64,000 nt of DNA from Pseudomonas viridiflava (GTDB lineage: Bacteria > Pseudomonadota > Gammaproteobacteria > Pseudomonadales > Pseudomonadaceae). This document shows positions 48,229-57,336 of this stretch, piece by piece (position 1 is the first letter of the stretch; the number at the start of each line of letters is the position of its first letter). The notes under the pieces were generated by a model, which ran no database searches, was not told the origin of the DNA, and was given only the letters and a program-made list of their open reading frames with translations. A program made the translations under genes and the position numbers. Location: positions 62,001 through 126,000 of the forward strand of contig NZ_UWFA01000137.1 in the NCBI RefSeq assembly GCF_900601905.1, in the 5' to 3' direction.

Positions 48229-49527
48229 CTACAACGCCTTCTCGAAAATCTTCGAATTACGCTGGAAGTTATACAGCGACGCACGTGCAGCGGGCAGGCG
48301 GTCAACGGTGCTGGGTTCGAAGCCGCGTTCGCGGAACCAGTGGGCGGTGCGGGTGGTGAGGACGAACAGGGTTTTCAAACCTTGTTCACGGGCTCGGGTT
48401 TCGATGCGTTCGAGCAACTCGTCGCCACGCCCGCCGTGGCGGTATTCGGGGTTGACTGCCAGACACGCCAGCTCACCGGCATCCGACTCGGCAATCTGAT
48501 ACAGCGCCGCACAGGCAATGATCAGCCCTTCGCGCTCCACCACGCTGAACTGTTCGATTTCACGCTCCAGCACCTCCCGAGAGCGACGTACCAGAATGCC
48601 CTGCTCTTCCAGCGGCGTGATCAGGTCCATCAGGCCGCCGACGTCTTCGATGGCCGCTTCACGCACCAGTTCGAATTGCTCCTGCGCCACCAGCGTACCG
48701 CCACCGTCACGGGTGAACAGTTCGGTAAGCAACGCGCCGTCTTCGACATAACTGACGATGTGACTGCGGCCCACACCACCACGGCAAGCCTCGGCAGCAG
48801 CATCAAGCAGCTCCGCCTGATAGTTGGTACCCAGACGCAAAATATGCGCCGGAACTTGCTGTGGGCGCAGTTCGCGCACCAGGCGGCCTTGCTCGTCCAT
48901 CAAGCCGCGCTCCTCGCCAAACAGCAGCAACTTGTCGGCGCCCAGATCCACGGCGGCGCGGGTCGCGACGTCTTCGCAGGCAATATTGAAAATTTCCCCG
49001 GTCGGCGAATAACCCATCGGCGAGAGCAGCACGATATGGCGCTCATCGAGCAGACGATTGATGCCTTTGCGGTCGATCCGGCGCACTTCGCCAGTGTGCT
49101 GGTAATCCACGCCTTCGAGCACGCCGATGGGCCGGGCCGTGACCAGATTGCCGCTGGTCACGCGCAACCGTGAGCCCTGCATCGGCGAAGCCGCCATGTC
49201 CATGGACAACCGCGCTTCGATGTCGATACGCAGGTGCCCGACCGCATCGATCACGCACTCCAGCGTTGCTGCATCAGTGACTCGCAAGTTGCGGTGGTAC
49301 TGAGGCGTCAGGCCTCGCGCCGCCAGGCGGCTTTCAATTTGCGGGCGCGAACCGTGAACCAGTACCAGCCGCACGCCGAGGCTGTGCAACAGCACCAGGT
49401 CGTGGACGATATTGCCGAAGTTGGGGTGATCCACACCATCGCCGGGCAGCATCACCACAAAGGTGCGCTCGCGGTGGGCGTTGATGTAAGGGGAAGCGTG
49501 GCGAAGCCAGTTGACGTATTCGTGCAT
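48229..49527 (-). CDS. argA: N-acetylglutamate synthase
   Basis: A 432-residue enzyme making N-acetylglutamate from glutamate and acetyl-CoA, first step of arginine synthesis. The N-terminal amino-acid-kinase domain (about 15-285) has VVMLPGDGVDHPNFGNIVHDLVLLHSLGVRLVLVHGSRPQIE. The C-terminal GNAT domain (about 290-432) has CLAVNPEYRHGGRGDELLERIETRAREQGLKTLFVLTTRTAHWFRERGF. Start MHEYVNWLRHASPYINAHRERTF at 49527 matches the family. Next to argE on the same strand. Confidence 0.96.
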   Translation of the reverse strand: MHEYVNWLRHASPYINAHRERTFVVMLPGDGVDHPNFGNIVHDLVLLHSLGVRLVLVHGSRPQIESRLAARGLTPQYHRNLRVTDAATLECVIDAVGHLRIDIEARLSMDMAASPMQGSRLRVTSGNLVTARPIGVLEGVDYQHTGEVRRIDRKGINRLLDERHIVLLSPMGYSPTGEIFNIACEDVATRAAVDLGADKLLLFGEERGLMDEQGRLVRELRPQQVPAHILRLGTNYQAELLDAAAEACRGGVGRSHIVSYVEDGALLTELFTRDGGGTLVAQEQFELVREAAIEDVGGLMDLITPLEEQGILVRRSREVLEREIEQFSVVEREGLIIACAALYQIAESDAGELACLAVNPEYRHGGRGDELLERIETRAREQGLKTLFVLTTRTAHWFRERGFEPSTVDRLPAARASLYNFQRNSKIFEKAL

Positions 49528-49653
49528 AACTTTGAGAGCCTGGAAGAAAGAAGGACGAAAGACAGAAACACTCACAACCGTGTCGTGGTTATCGTCGGAA
49601 CAGGCATGTCATTACGCGCACTCTCCTTATCGTCAAAGTCAGCAAGGCCCGGA

Positions 49654-50802
49654 TCATTGCGGGCTCAGGCAGTAATGTTCAATCAATTGGCTTAACAGAC
49701 GCACTGTAGGCTGCAAACGTGACATCTCCAGGTACTCACCCGGCTGATGCGCACACGCAATGTCGCCTGGGCCCAGCACCAGTGTTTCGCAGCCCAGGCG
49801 CTGCAGATAAGCCGCTTCGGTGCCAAACGCGACTGCCTCGGCGCGATGCCCTGTCAGACGTTCGGCAACCCGCACCAGTTCCGCATCGGCGGCTTGCTCG
49901 AAGGGAGGCGCTTCAGGGAACAGCGGCGCGTAATCGATTTTGACCTGATGCAACTCAGCCAGCGGTGCAAGCTTTTGCCGGATCGCGGCGCGTAACACGC
50001 TGGGGTCCATGCCTGGCAGCGGTCGCAGATCGAACTCCAGCGAACATTGGCCGCAAATCCGGTTGGGGTTATCGCCGCCATGGATACAGCCGAAGTTCAG
50101 CGTCGGGGTCGGTACGCTGAACTGCGGATTGCGATATTCAAGCTGCCATTGCTGACGCAGCCCCTTGAGCTCGCTGATCGCGTCGTGCATGGCTTCCAGA
50201 GCGCTATGCCCCAGACTCGGATCAGATGAATGCCCGCTGCGGCCGAGGATGTCGATGCGCTCCATCATCACGCCCTTGTGCAAGCGGATCGGCTTGAGCC
50301 CGGTCGGCTCGCCGATCACGGCGGCGCGGCCCAACGGGCGACCGGCATCAGCCAGCGCACGCGCACCGGCCATGGAGCTTTCTTCATCGCAGGTGGCAAG
50401 GATCAGCAGCGGCTGCTTGAAGGGCTTATCCAAAAACGGCTGCACGGCTTCGATGATCAACGCAAAAAAGCCTTTCATGTCGCAACTGCCAAGCCCGACC
50501 CAGCGGTTGTCGACTTCGGTCAGCTTCAGCGGATCGGTTTTCCACAATGCGCCGTCAAACGGCACGGTGTCGCTATGCCCCGCCAACACCAGCCCGCCGG
50601 GACCCGTGCCAAAGCTCGCCAGCAAATTGAATTTGCCCGGCGATACCTGCTGGATGTCACAGGCAAAACCCAGATCGCCCAGCCAGCCGGCCAGCAGATC
50701 AATCACCGCGCGGTTGGACTGATCCAGCGACGGCTGGGTGCAGCTCACCGACGGCGCAGCGATCAATGCGGCGAATTGGTCTTTCATGGACGGCAAGGGC
50801 AT
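49654..50802 (-). CDS. argE: Acetylornithine deacetylase
   Basis: A 382-residue M20 metallohydrolase releasing ornithine from N-acetylornithine. Metal-ligand motifs: LVLAGHSDTVPFDG, GLGSCDMKGFFALI, ATCDEESSMAGARAL, and a C-terminal CETLVLGPGDIACAHQPGEYLEMS. Start at 50802 (MPLPSMKDQFAAL) is chosen because AAGGAAC lies just upstream. ATG 50817 overlaps that site and has none of its own. Near argA, 126 bases downstream of it, supporting arginine metabolism. Confidence 0.93.
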   Translation of the reverse strand: MPLPSMKDQFAALIAAPSVSCTQPSLDQSNRAVIDLLAGWLGDLGFACDIQQVSPGKFNLLASFGTGPGGLVLAGHSDTVPFDGALWKTDPLKLTEVDNRWVGLGSCDMKGFFALIIEAVQPFLDKPFKQPLLILATCDEESSMAGARALADAGRPLGRAAVIGEPTGLKPIRLHKGVMMERIDILGRSGHSSDPSLGHSALEAMHDAISELKGLRQQWQLEYRNPQFSVPTPTLNFGCIHGGDNPNRICGQCSLEFDLRPLPGMDPSVLRAAIRQKLAPLAELHQVKIDYAPLFPEAPPFEQAADAELVRVAERLTGHRAEAVAFGTEAAYLQRLGCETLVLGPGDIACAHQPGEYLEMSRLQPTVRLLSQLIEHYCLSPQ

Positions 50803-51048
50803 GTGCAGTTCCTTCATCGGACGAGCGTGCCGACCATCATAGGGCTATCCGGCGCCGGGAATAAACCGTTACAGGTTGTTAAAAACGCCTCGAAGACGGG
50901 GCAAGCCGGTATTTCATGCGCCTGGCGATAACCGGAACACGCCGCCAGCGCTGCGCGACGTCAGTGTAACGCTGGCGAAACACGTTCATCAGGTTTAACC
51001 TTCAAGCATCCCGGCGCAGGACGCGCGATGTACATCAAGGAAGTGTCG

Positions 51049-51798
51049 ATGGATGCCAGCAAGCACCGCGATCATGAAGATCTGCATGCACACGAAGCGA
51101 TCAGCGCGCACCCCGATGACGAGCGCTATGCAGCGCCGACTCGCACGTCGCATACCTGGCGCAACGTCTGTGCCCTGCTGATTTTCTGTGCAGCTGTGGC
51201 CTGCCTGCTGTTCAATGCCCCCGGCACGCTGCAAAGCGCAGTCAGCCAGGTGACCGCCAGCCACCCTGCCCCCGTCATCAAACCCGCCATTTCCAACCCC
51301 GTCCCGCCCATCTATACCTCTGACGCGCTGATCGCGGCCAAGCCTCTGGCCGATTGCATAAAACCGGACAACATCATCGACGAGGCCGTTGCGACCTGTC
51401 GTTACGGGCAGTTTCCGCGTTCAGTCAACAACCCTGACGCACAAGGCATGGTGTCAGCGTCCTACATGGCCCAGTACAAAGCCGATCAGCTTCCGGCTCG
51501 CACTAAACGCCTCACCGCCTACAACGTCGAAACCGCCACCGTCTGGCAATGGGACGGCAAACGCACTTACGCGGCTGAATGGGCGATCAACGACAATCGC
51601 ATCGAAGGCAGCAGCGTCTGCACCAACTACCGACGCGGTTCGATTGAATACCGCGAATGTCGCAAGGGCGCGAAGGTCTATTTCCGGGAAAAATGCCGGG
51701 AATGGGGCAAACGCTCAGGCACTGATCGCAGCGATTCCAGCAAAGCCATCGAACAGCGTTTCTGCTCGGCGGGGGAAGGCTTCAACCCGCTGGGTTAA
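51049..51798 (+). CDS. Membrane-anchored periplasmic six-cysteine protein of unknown function (paralogue B)
   Basis: A 249-residue protein. The N-terminus is His/Asp-rich and cytoplasmic (1-37), with a TM helix at about 38-55, then a Pro-rich linker. The C-terminal domain (100-242) has six cysteines at 103, 117, 191, 204, 216 and 239. It shares GMVSASYMAQYKAD and NDNRIEGSSVCTNY...YRECRKGAKVYFREKCREWGKRS with the protein at 32962. Start ATG 51049 has AAGGAAG at 51037-51043; ATG 51028 lacks a site. Divergent from argE, convergent with the GNAT gene. Function unknown; not a known Pfam family to me. Confidence 0.75.
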   Translation: MDASKHRDHEDLHAHEAISAHPDDERYAAPTRTSHTWRNVCALLIFCAAVACLLFNAPGTLQSAVSQVTASHPAPVIKPAISNPVPPIYTSDALIAAKPLADCIKPDNIIDEAVATCRYGQFPRSVNNPDAQGMVSASYMAQYKADQLPARTKRLTAYNVETATVWQWDGKRTYAAEWAINDNRIEGSSVCTNYRRGSIEYRECRKGAKVYFREKCREWGKRSGTDRSDSSKAIEQRFCSAGEGFNPLG

Positions 51799-51879
51799 GC
51801 GTTTTACCCATATCCGGCCCCGCCGCCGTCGCGCAGCAAACACGATCTGCGTGGCGGCTTTAGCCACTCCTGCGGATGG

Positions 51880-52383
51880 TCAACCACGCAACACATAAAA
51901 CTTGCTGTCCACCTTCATCAGCGGAAAGCTCTGGGGCAGCTCAGCCTTCGCTACTTCCACAAACCCGTGCTTCTCATAGAAACGGTGTGCGGCAAGGAAT
52001 TTGTCGGTGGTGCCCAGGTAGAGGTCTTTCACCCCGCGCTTGCCAGCCTCTTCGGTCAGAGTGCTGAGCAGCAACGCCGCGACGCCATATTCGCGGCCAC
52101 GAAAAGCTGCCGAGACGAACATTTTGCGCAGCGCTGCCTGCTGATTCCCGATATCTTTGAGGCCGATGGTGCCGATAATCCGGCCGTCTTTCTTAGCCAC
52201 CCAGAAATCGCCACTGCCGACTTGATAAAAAGCGGGAATCGCCTGTAGATCAGGCTGATCCTCAGCCGTAATGGCGATGCCGAACTCTTCGCGCTGGATC
52301 GGCACAATGACGTCAATCACGCCCTGCTGGTCGGTTGGCTCAAAGCGCAAAACCTGGATGGGGCTGGCTGTTGAAATGGGCAA
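51880..52383 (-). CDS. GNAT-family N-acetyltransferase
   Basis: A 167-residue acyltransferase. Motif A region: LRKMFVSAAFRGREYGVAALLLSTLTEEAGKRGVKDLYLGT (R-G-x-x-x-G/A acetyl-CoA loop); motif B: AAHRFYEKHGFVEV. Substrate unknown. Single gene. Confidence 0.88.
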   Translation of the reverse strand: MPISTASPIQVLRFEPTDQQGVIDVIVPIQREEFGIAITAEDQPDLQAIPAFYQVGSGDFWVAKKDGRIIGTIGLKDIGNQQAALRKMFVSAAFRGREYGVAALLLSTLTEEAGKRGVKDLYLGTTDKFLAAHRFYEKHGFVEVAKAELPQSFPLMKVDSKFYVLRG

Positions 52384-52721
52384 AACACGCTCTCCTTTCT
52401 CATCGAACGGCTAGGGACAGCGGTGAATATTTGCACAGCCAGCGCTGCGGCCGAAACCCTTCACGCCTCAGAAAACGACGCTTCTGACAGACATTCTGTG
52501 AGGCAGTTCTCTACTCCAACGTAGGAAACGGCTGTAATACCTGTAGGCAGCCAAAAAGCCGTTGTCAGCTCTGGAATGCGGCTTATAATCCCGCGCCCTT
52601 GCCTTGCGAACTCACAACTCGTAACGAAAAGGGCTCACCAAGCAGCCGGGCTGCTTGATCAAACGGATTTGCATAGCGGCTGGCCTTTGCCCTGCTATCG
52701 ATTTTCAAGGAACGAAGCTCT
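52384..52721. other. Divergent intergenic region upstream of the lipoprotein operon
   Basis: Contains the promoter at 52562-52589 and a leader of about 125 bases with an 8-bp hairpin CAAGCAGC/GCTGCTTG near 52639-52657. No gene is supported. Confidence 0.6.
52562..52589 (+). promoter_or_regulatory. Sigma-70 promoter of the lipoprotein/LpoB operon
   Basis: TTGTCA (52562-52567), a 16-base spacer, TATAAT (52584-52589). It precedes the first gene by about 130 bases and is the clearest housekeeping promoter in the window. Confidence 0.8.
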
Positions 52722-54119
52722 ATGTCTTCTCGTGCCTTTACTGCGCTCGCGTTGTTCGCGGCTGTGCAACTCGCAGGCTGCTCCGCATTCCGTAGTTACG
52801 ACAGCGAACTCAAGGAAACCAACCAGCAACTCACCACCGGCAATGTCGATGGCGCGCTGGGCATCCTTGAGAAGAACAACACCAGTGCTGACAAAGATCT
52901 CCTCTACTACTTCGAGAAAGGCGAACTGCTGCGCGCCAAGGGTGACCTCGCGGGCAGCCAGACCGCATGGCGGGCGGCCGATCTGGTGGTCTACAAATGG
53001 GAAGAGTCGGTCAAGCTCGACACCGACAAGTACCTGTCGCAGTTCGGCAGTTTCCTGGTCAACGACAAGGTGCGTCGCTACGAAGGCTATGACTACGAAA
53101 AGGTCATGCTGACGACCCAGATGGCCCTGAATCTACTCGCGAAAAACGACTTCGAAGGCGCCCGCGTCGAGATCAAAAAGACTCACGAACGTGAAGCGGT
53201 GATTGCCGAGCTGCGCGACAAGGAATACGCCAAGAGCGAAGAAGAAGCGGAGAGCAAGGGCGTCAAAACCCAGTTCAAGGAGTTGCAGGGTTACCCGGTC
53301 GCGTCACTGGATGCGCCGGAAGTCGTCGGCTTGAAGAACAGCTATCAGAGCGCGTTCAGTCACTACCTGTCGGGTTTCGTCTATGAAGCCATGGGTGAAA
53401 AGGGCCTCGCCGCACCGGGTTATCGCAAGGCTGCAGAACTGCGCCCCAACACTCCGCTGCTCGACGAAGCGCTGCTCAAACTCGACAGCAAGGAAAGCAA
53501 GGACGGCTACAGCGAAGTCCTGATTGTGGTGCAAAGCGGCTTCGCGCCTGCCCGCGACTCGGTACGCATCCCGCTGCCACTGCCGATCAGCGGCAATCTG
53601 GTGATCACGCCGCTGTCTTTCCCGGTGATCAAGCCTGACACCACCACGGCTGCCTTTACCCAGATCGGCCTCGATGGCCAGCAGATCAATCTGACCAAGC
53701 TCAACAGCACCACCGACATGTCCCGCCGCGCACTGCGCGATGACATGCCGGGGATCATTCTGCGCACCACGGTCCGGGCCATTACCCGCGGCGTTGCCCA
53801 GAAGCAGCTCAATGACGTGAACCCTCTGGCCGGCCTGGCCGTTGGCATTGCCTCGGCAATCACCGAAGGTGCTGACACCCGCACCTGGCGTACGCTGCCG
53901 GATAACACGCTGGTCGCTCGCCTGCGCCTGCCACAAGGAACGCATCAGGTCATCCTGCCTTCTTCCACGGGTGGCACCAAAGTGGACGTCAAAATCGACC
54001 AGCGTTATCAGGTCGTCGCTCTGCGGGCGATTGGCAATCAGGTCTACACCGACGGCCTCGCCGCACACCTGACGCCAGCGCCTGTGCAGCAAGCAGTCGC
54101 CACCACCAAACAACCCTGA
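52722..54119 (+). CDS. TPR-like outer membrane lipoprotein (COG3014 type)
   Basis: A 465-residue lipoprotein with lipobox LAGC (cysteine at about residue 20). It has helical TPR-like repeats (about 25-250; YYFEKGELLRAKGDLAGSQTAWRAADLVVYKWEESV and SHYLSGFVYEAMGEKGLAAPGYRKAAEL), then a beta-rich C-terminal domain with a glycine/alanine segment (DVNPLAGLAVGIASAITEGADTRTWRTLP). The family is linked to YcfL and LpoB genes, so a role in peptidoglycan synthase activation or envelope assembly is plausible but unproven. First gene of a four-gene operon. Confidence 0.85.
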   Translation: MSSRAFTALALFAAVQLAGCSAFRSYDSELKETNQQLTTGNVDGALGILEKNNTSADKDLLYYFEKGELLRAKGDLAGSQTAWRAADLVVYKWEESVKLDTDKYLSQFGSFLVNDKVRRYEGYDYEKVMLTTQMALNLLAKNDFEGARVEIKKTHEREAVIAELRDKEYAKSEEEAESKGVKTQFKELQGYPVASLDAPEVVGLKNSYQSAFSHYLSGFVYEAMGEKGLAAPGYRKAAELRPNTPLLDEALLKLDSKESKDGYSEVLIVVQSGFAPARDSVRIPLPLPISGNLVITPLSFPVIKPDTTTAAFTQIGLDGQQINLTKLNSTTDMSRRALRDDMPGIILRTTVRAITRGVAQKQLNDVNPLAGLAVGIASAITEGADTRTWRTLPDNTLVARLRLPQGTHQVILPSSTGGTKVDVKIDQRYQVVALRAIGNQVYTDGLAAHLTPAPVQQAVATTKQP

Positions 54120-54132
54120 ACGGAGCTTCTCC

Positions 54133-54504
54133 ATGCGTATCAAGATTCTCGGCGTGTTGGCGCTGGCCCTTCTCGCCGGTTGCGCAACCCCTCCACTTCC
54201 GGCACCCGGCAGCGCCGCGAGCAAGGTGGTCGCCATGGGCGACATGAAAAACATCGAGGTAGGCGCCATGCGCGTCGCACGGGAAAACGGCTTTCTCACC
54301 GTCAATGTGCAGCTCAATAACACCAGCAGCTACAACAAGCAGATGTATTACCGCTTCGCCTGGCTGGGTAACGATGGCTTCCCGGTGGCCGATCCCGAAG
54401 GCTGGAAAAGCGTGACGCTTTATGGCTCTCAGACCAGCTACCTGCCCGCCATTGCGCCAGTGCCGAAAGCCACTGACTTTCGCCTCGAAGTGAAGACGCC
54501 TTGA
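54133..54504 (+). CDS. ycfL: YcfL-family lipoprotein
   Basis: A 123-residue lipoprotein; lipobox LLAGC at about residues 16-20 (ALALLAGCATPP). The beta-sandwich body has ENGFLTVNVQLNNTSSYNKQMYYRFAWLGNDGFPVADPEGWKSVTLYG. In E. coli ycfL is directly upstream of lpoB, as here. Function unknown. A 13-base gap separates it from the previous gene. Confidence 0.88.
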   Translation: MRIKILGVLALALLAGCATPPLPAPGSAASKVVAMGDMKNIEVGAMRVARENGFLTVNVQLNNTSSYNKQMYYRFAWLGNDGFPVADPEGWKSVTLYGSQTSYLPAIAPVPKATDFRLEVKTP

Positions 54505-54542
54505 TTCGCACCTTATTTTGTTCAGTTGAAGAGAACTTTCCC

Positions 54543-55133
54543 ATGTTGTCGATCCGCCTCTACTCCATCGCTGCCGTCGCCCTGCTGGCCACCGGCTGCG
54601 CCAACAACTCGCCGTCCCTGGGCAGCAAGAACATCAGCTACGGCGACACCAAAGCGGTAGAAACCGTCACCAACGAATTCGGCTCCACCGACCTGCAGAT
54701 GATCGCCGAGTCGATGACCCGCTCACTCGCGCAATCCGGCATCCTGCAAGGCCGCCCGGTGGTGCAGGTCTACGACGTGAAGAACAAGACCAGCGAATAC
54801 ATCGATACTCGCGAAATCACCACTTCGATCAAAACCCAGCTGATGAAAAGCGGCACTGCCCGCTTCGCCAGCGACAACACCCAGATGCAAAGCCAGGTTG
54901 ACCAGCTCAAGCTGCAGAACCAGAGCGGCCTGTACAAACAGTCAACCGTCAGCAAGACCGGCAACATGATCGCCGCCAAGTACCGCCTGGAAGGTTCGAT
55001 CAGCTCCATCGTCAAGCGCAGCAGCGATTACAAGGACGTCTTCTACAAATTCAGCCTGCAACTGATCGATGTTGAAAGCGGGCTGGCCGAGTGGATGGAC
55101 GAGAAAGAAATTCGCAAGACCACGGAGCGCTAA
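54543..55133 (+). CDS. lpoB: Penicillin-binding protein activator LpoB-like lipoprotein
   Basis: A 196-residue lipoprotein; lipobox LATGC near residue 19. Its domain is CsgG/LpoB-like: ISYGDTKAVETVTNEFGSTDLQMIAESMTRSLAQSGIL, then VVQVYDVKNKTSEYIDTREITTSIKTQLMKSGTARF and AKYRLEGSISSIVKRSSDYKDVFYKFSLQLIDVESGLAEWMDEKEIRK. E. coli LpoB activates the peptidoglycan synthase PBP1b from the outer membrane. Start at 54543 follows AAGAGA. Followed by another LpoB-like gene after 3 bases. Confidence 0.9.
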   Translation: MLSIRLYSIAAVALLATGCANNSPSLGSKNISYGDTKAVETVTNEFGSTDLQMIAESMTRSLAQSGILQGRPVVQVYDVKNKTSEYIDTREITTSIKTQLMKSGTARFASDNTQMQSQVDQLKLQNQSGLYKQSTVSKTGNMIAAKYRLEGSISSIVKRSSDYKDVFYKFSLQLIDVESGLAEWMDEKEIRKTTER

Positions 55134-55136
55134 GCA

Positions 55137-55877
55137 ATGCGTGCATGGATTGGCATCTTCGGCCTGATGTGCGCTTTTGGCGTTCAGGCCGCGCCGAAAA
55201 TCGCAGTCACCGACATGGCCTTCCAGCAGCGCGTGGAGCACTACATCCACACGGTTTCGGCGCAGAGTAATATCCGCGCCAATGCCTACAGCGCCAGCGG
55301 CTCGGCCAGTTACAACGAGTATGAAGAGCGCTACAGCTACATCGAACAGGGCGAGCTGCGTAAATTCAGTGGCGACATCAAGGGCGAGATCCTCAAGTCC
55401 GGAATGTTCCAGCTGGTGCAAGGCACGCCTTATACCGCCAAGTCCAAAGAGGACGTCTACGACGTCATCAAGCGGATCAAGAACGGCAATTTCAAAGGCG
55501 CGGATTACGTGCTGTTCGGGACGGTCTCGGACATCGATTTCCGTCAGGACATCGGTGAGCTGGCCAACACTGACAGCCACTCGGCGATTCTGGGGCTGAC
55601 CCTGGTGAGCGACTTCAGCCTGATCAACACCCGCACCTTCGAAATCACCTCGGCGTTCACCGCCATGGGCGAAGGCCAGGACACCAAGCTGGTCAACGGC
55701 CGGGATATCAAGGTCTCCCTCAACCGTGGCCGCGTGGTGCGTGACGTATCGAAATCCATCGGCATGGACGTCGCCCGTCAGCTGCGCGAGCAACTGCGCG
55801 GTGAAATCGAATACACCGAGCAGCCGATGCAGCACAACAACCTGCCACGCGACGAAGCGCCGAAGATTTTGCGCTAA
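55137..55877 (+). CDS. Second LpoB/CsgG-like periplasmic protein
   Basis: A 246-residue protein with a signal peptide cleaved near VQAA-PKIAV and no lipobox cysteine, so probably soluble in the periplasm. The body is CsgG/LpoB-like: GDIKGEILKSGMFQLVQGTPYTAKSKEDVYDVIKRIKNGNFKGADYVLFGTVSDIDFRQDIGEL, then LVSDFSLINTRTFEITSAFTAMGEGQDTKL. It sits 3 bases after lpoB. It may be a partner or a diverged duplicate of LpoB; role unknown. Confidence 0.8.
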   Translation: MRAWIGIFGLMCAFGVQAAPKIAVTDMAFQQRVEHYIHTVSAQSNIRANAYSASGSASYNEYEERYSYIEQGELRKFSGDIKGEILKSGMFQLVQGTPYTAKSKEDVYDVIKRIKNGNFKGADYVLFGTVSDIDFRQDIGELANTDSHSAILGLTLVSDFSLINTRTFEITSAFTAMGEGQDTKLVNGRDIKVSLNRGRVVRDVSKSIGMDVARQLREQLRGEIEYTEQPMQHNNLPRDEAPKILR

Positions 55878-55895
55878 GCCGTTAACAGCCGAACC

Positions 55896-55987
55896 TGTGG
55901 GAGCAAGCTTGCTTGCGAAGACTATATTTCAGCCTCCGAGAATATGCTGAATGTACCTCCCCATTCGCGAGCAAGCTCGCTCCCACA
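55896..55987. repeat. REP doublet (GTGGGAGCAAGCTTGCTTGCGAAG family)
   Basis: Arms TGTGGGAGCAAGCTTGCTTG and GCGAGCAAGCTCGCTCCCACA close the LpoB operon. Confidence 0.9.
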
Positions 55988-56094
55988 GATTCAGTTTAAG
56001 CTTTAGGACCTCCTACAGAAGAAGACGGCACCTTAAGGGTTTGTTGTTTGCCCCGCCGCCGCTATCATCGCGGCATCTTGCGGGGGACTTTTGA

Positions 56095-57336
56095 ATGCTC
56101 AACGGCTTATGGCTCGGTTTTTTTCTTGTTGCGGCGGTGTCCGCATTCGGGCAATGGCTGATTGGCGGTAACGCGGGCATCTTTGCCGCCATGGTCGAGA
56201 GCATCTTCGCCATGGCCAAGCTGTCGGTCGAAGTCATGGTCCTGCTGTTCGGCACCCTGACGCTGTGGCTTGGTTTTCTGCGAATTGCGGAAAAGGCCGG
56301 CATCGTCGACTGGCTGGCGAAAGTCCTCGGCCCCCTGTTTCTGCGCCTGATGCCGGAAGTCCCACGCGGGCACCCGGCGCTGGGCCTGATTACCCTGAAC
56401 TTTGCCGCCAACGCCCTGGGCCTGGATAACGCCGCAACGCCCATCGGCCTCAAGGCCATGCGTTCGCTGCAAGAGCTCAACCCCAGCCCGACCATTGCCA
56501 GCAACGCGCAGATTCTGTTTCTGGTGCTCAACGCCTCCTCGCTGACGCTGCTGCCGGTCTCGATTTTCATGTATCGCGCGCAACAAGGCGCGGTCGATCC
56601 GACCCTGGTGTTCCTGCCCATTCTGCTGGCAACCAGCGCCTCGACCGTGGTTGGTCTGCTGTCCGTGGCCTTCATGCAGCGCCTGCGTCTTTGGGACCCG
56701 GTGGTGCTGGCATATCTGATCCCCGGCGCGCTGATCCTCGGCGGTTTCATGGCGTTGCTGGCAACGATGTCGGCTGCGGCGCTGGCAGGCCTGTCCTCGA
56801 TCCTCGGCAACCTGACGCTGTTCGGGCTGATCATCATGTTTCTGGTGATTGGCGCATTACGCAAAGTGCAGGTGTACGAGGCATTCGTCGAGGGTGCCAA
56901 GGAAGGGTTCGACGTCGCCAAAGGCCTGTTGCCGTACCTGGTGGCAATGCTTTGCGCGGTGGGTGTGCTACGCGCCTCGGGGGCGCTGGACCTGGGCCTG
57001 GAAGGTATTCGCCACCTGGTGCAGTGGCTGGGTCTGGATACGCGCTTTGTCGATGCGCTGCCCACGGCGATGGTCAAACCCTTCTCGGGCAGCGCCGCTC
57101 GGGCGCTGCTGATCGAGACCATGCAGACTCAGGGCGTGGACAGCTTTGCGGCCCTGGCGGCGGCGACCATTCAGGGCAGCACCGAAACCACGTTCTACGT
57201 GCTGGCCGTGTACTTCGGCGCAGTGGGTATTCAACGCGCCCGTCACGCGGTGGGCTGTGCACTGCTGGCTGAATTTGCCGGCGTGGTTGCGGCAATATTC
57301 GTCTGCTACTGGTTCTTCGGCGCCACAGCGACATAG
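56095..57336 (+). CDS. Fused SpmA-SpmB type nucleoside-recognition membrane protein
   Basis: A 413-residue inner membrane protein with about ten hydrophobic segments. Two nucleoside-recognition (Gate) domains are visible: the first with LWLGFLRIAEKAGIVDWLAKVLGPLFLRLMPEVPRGHPALGLITLNFAANALGLDNAATPIG, the second about residues 265-410 with KEGFDVAKGLLPYLVAMLCAVGVLRASGALD and KPFSGSAARALLIETM. These match SpmA and SpmB of Bacillus joined in one chain. In non-sporulating bacteria the function is unknown. Its 3' end overlaps the convergent lipoprotein gene by 31 bases. Confidence 0.88.
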   Translation: MLNGLWLGFFLVAAVSAFGQWLIGGNAGIFAAMVESIFAMAKLSVEVMVLLFGTLTLWLGFLRIAEKAGIVDWLAKVLGPLFLRLMPEVPRGHPALGLITLNFAANALGLDNAATPIGLKAMRSLQELNPSPTIASNAQILFLVLNASSLTLLPVSIFMYRAQQGAVDPTLVFLPILLATSASTVVGLLSVAFMQRLRLWDPVVLAYLIPGALILGGFMALLATMSAAALAGLSSILGNLTLFGLIIMFLVIGALRKVQVYEAFVEGAKEGFDVAKGLLPYLVAMLCAVGVLRASGALDLGLEGIRHLVQWLGLDTRFVDALPTAMVKPFSGSAARALLIETMQTQGVDSFAALAAATIQGSTETTFYVLAVYFGAVGIQRARHAVGCALLAEFAGVVAAIFVCYWFFGATAT

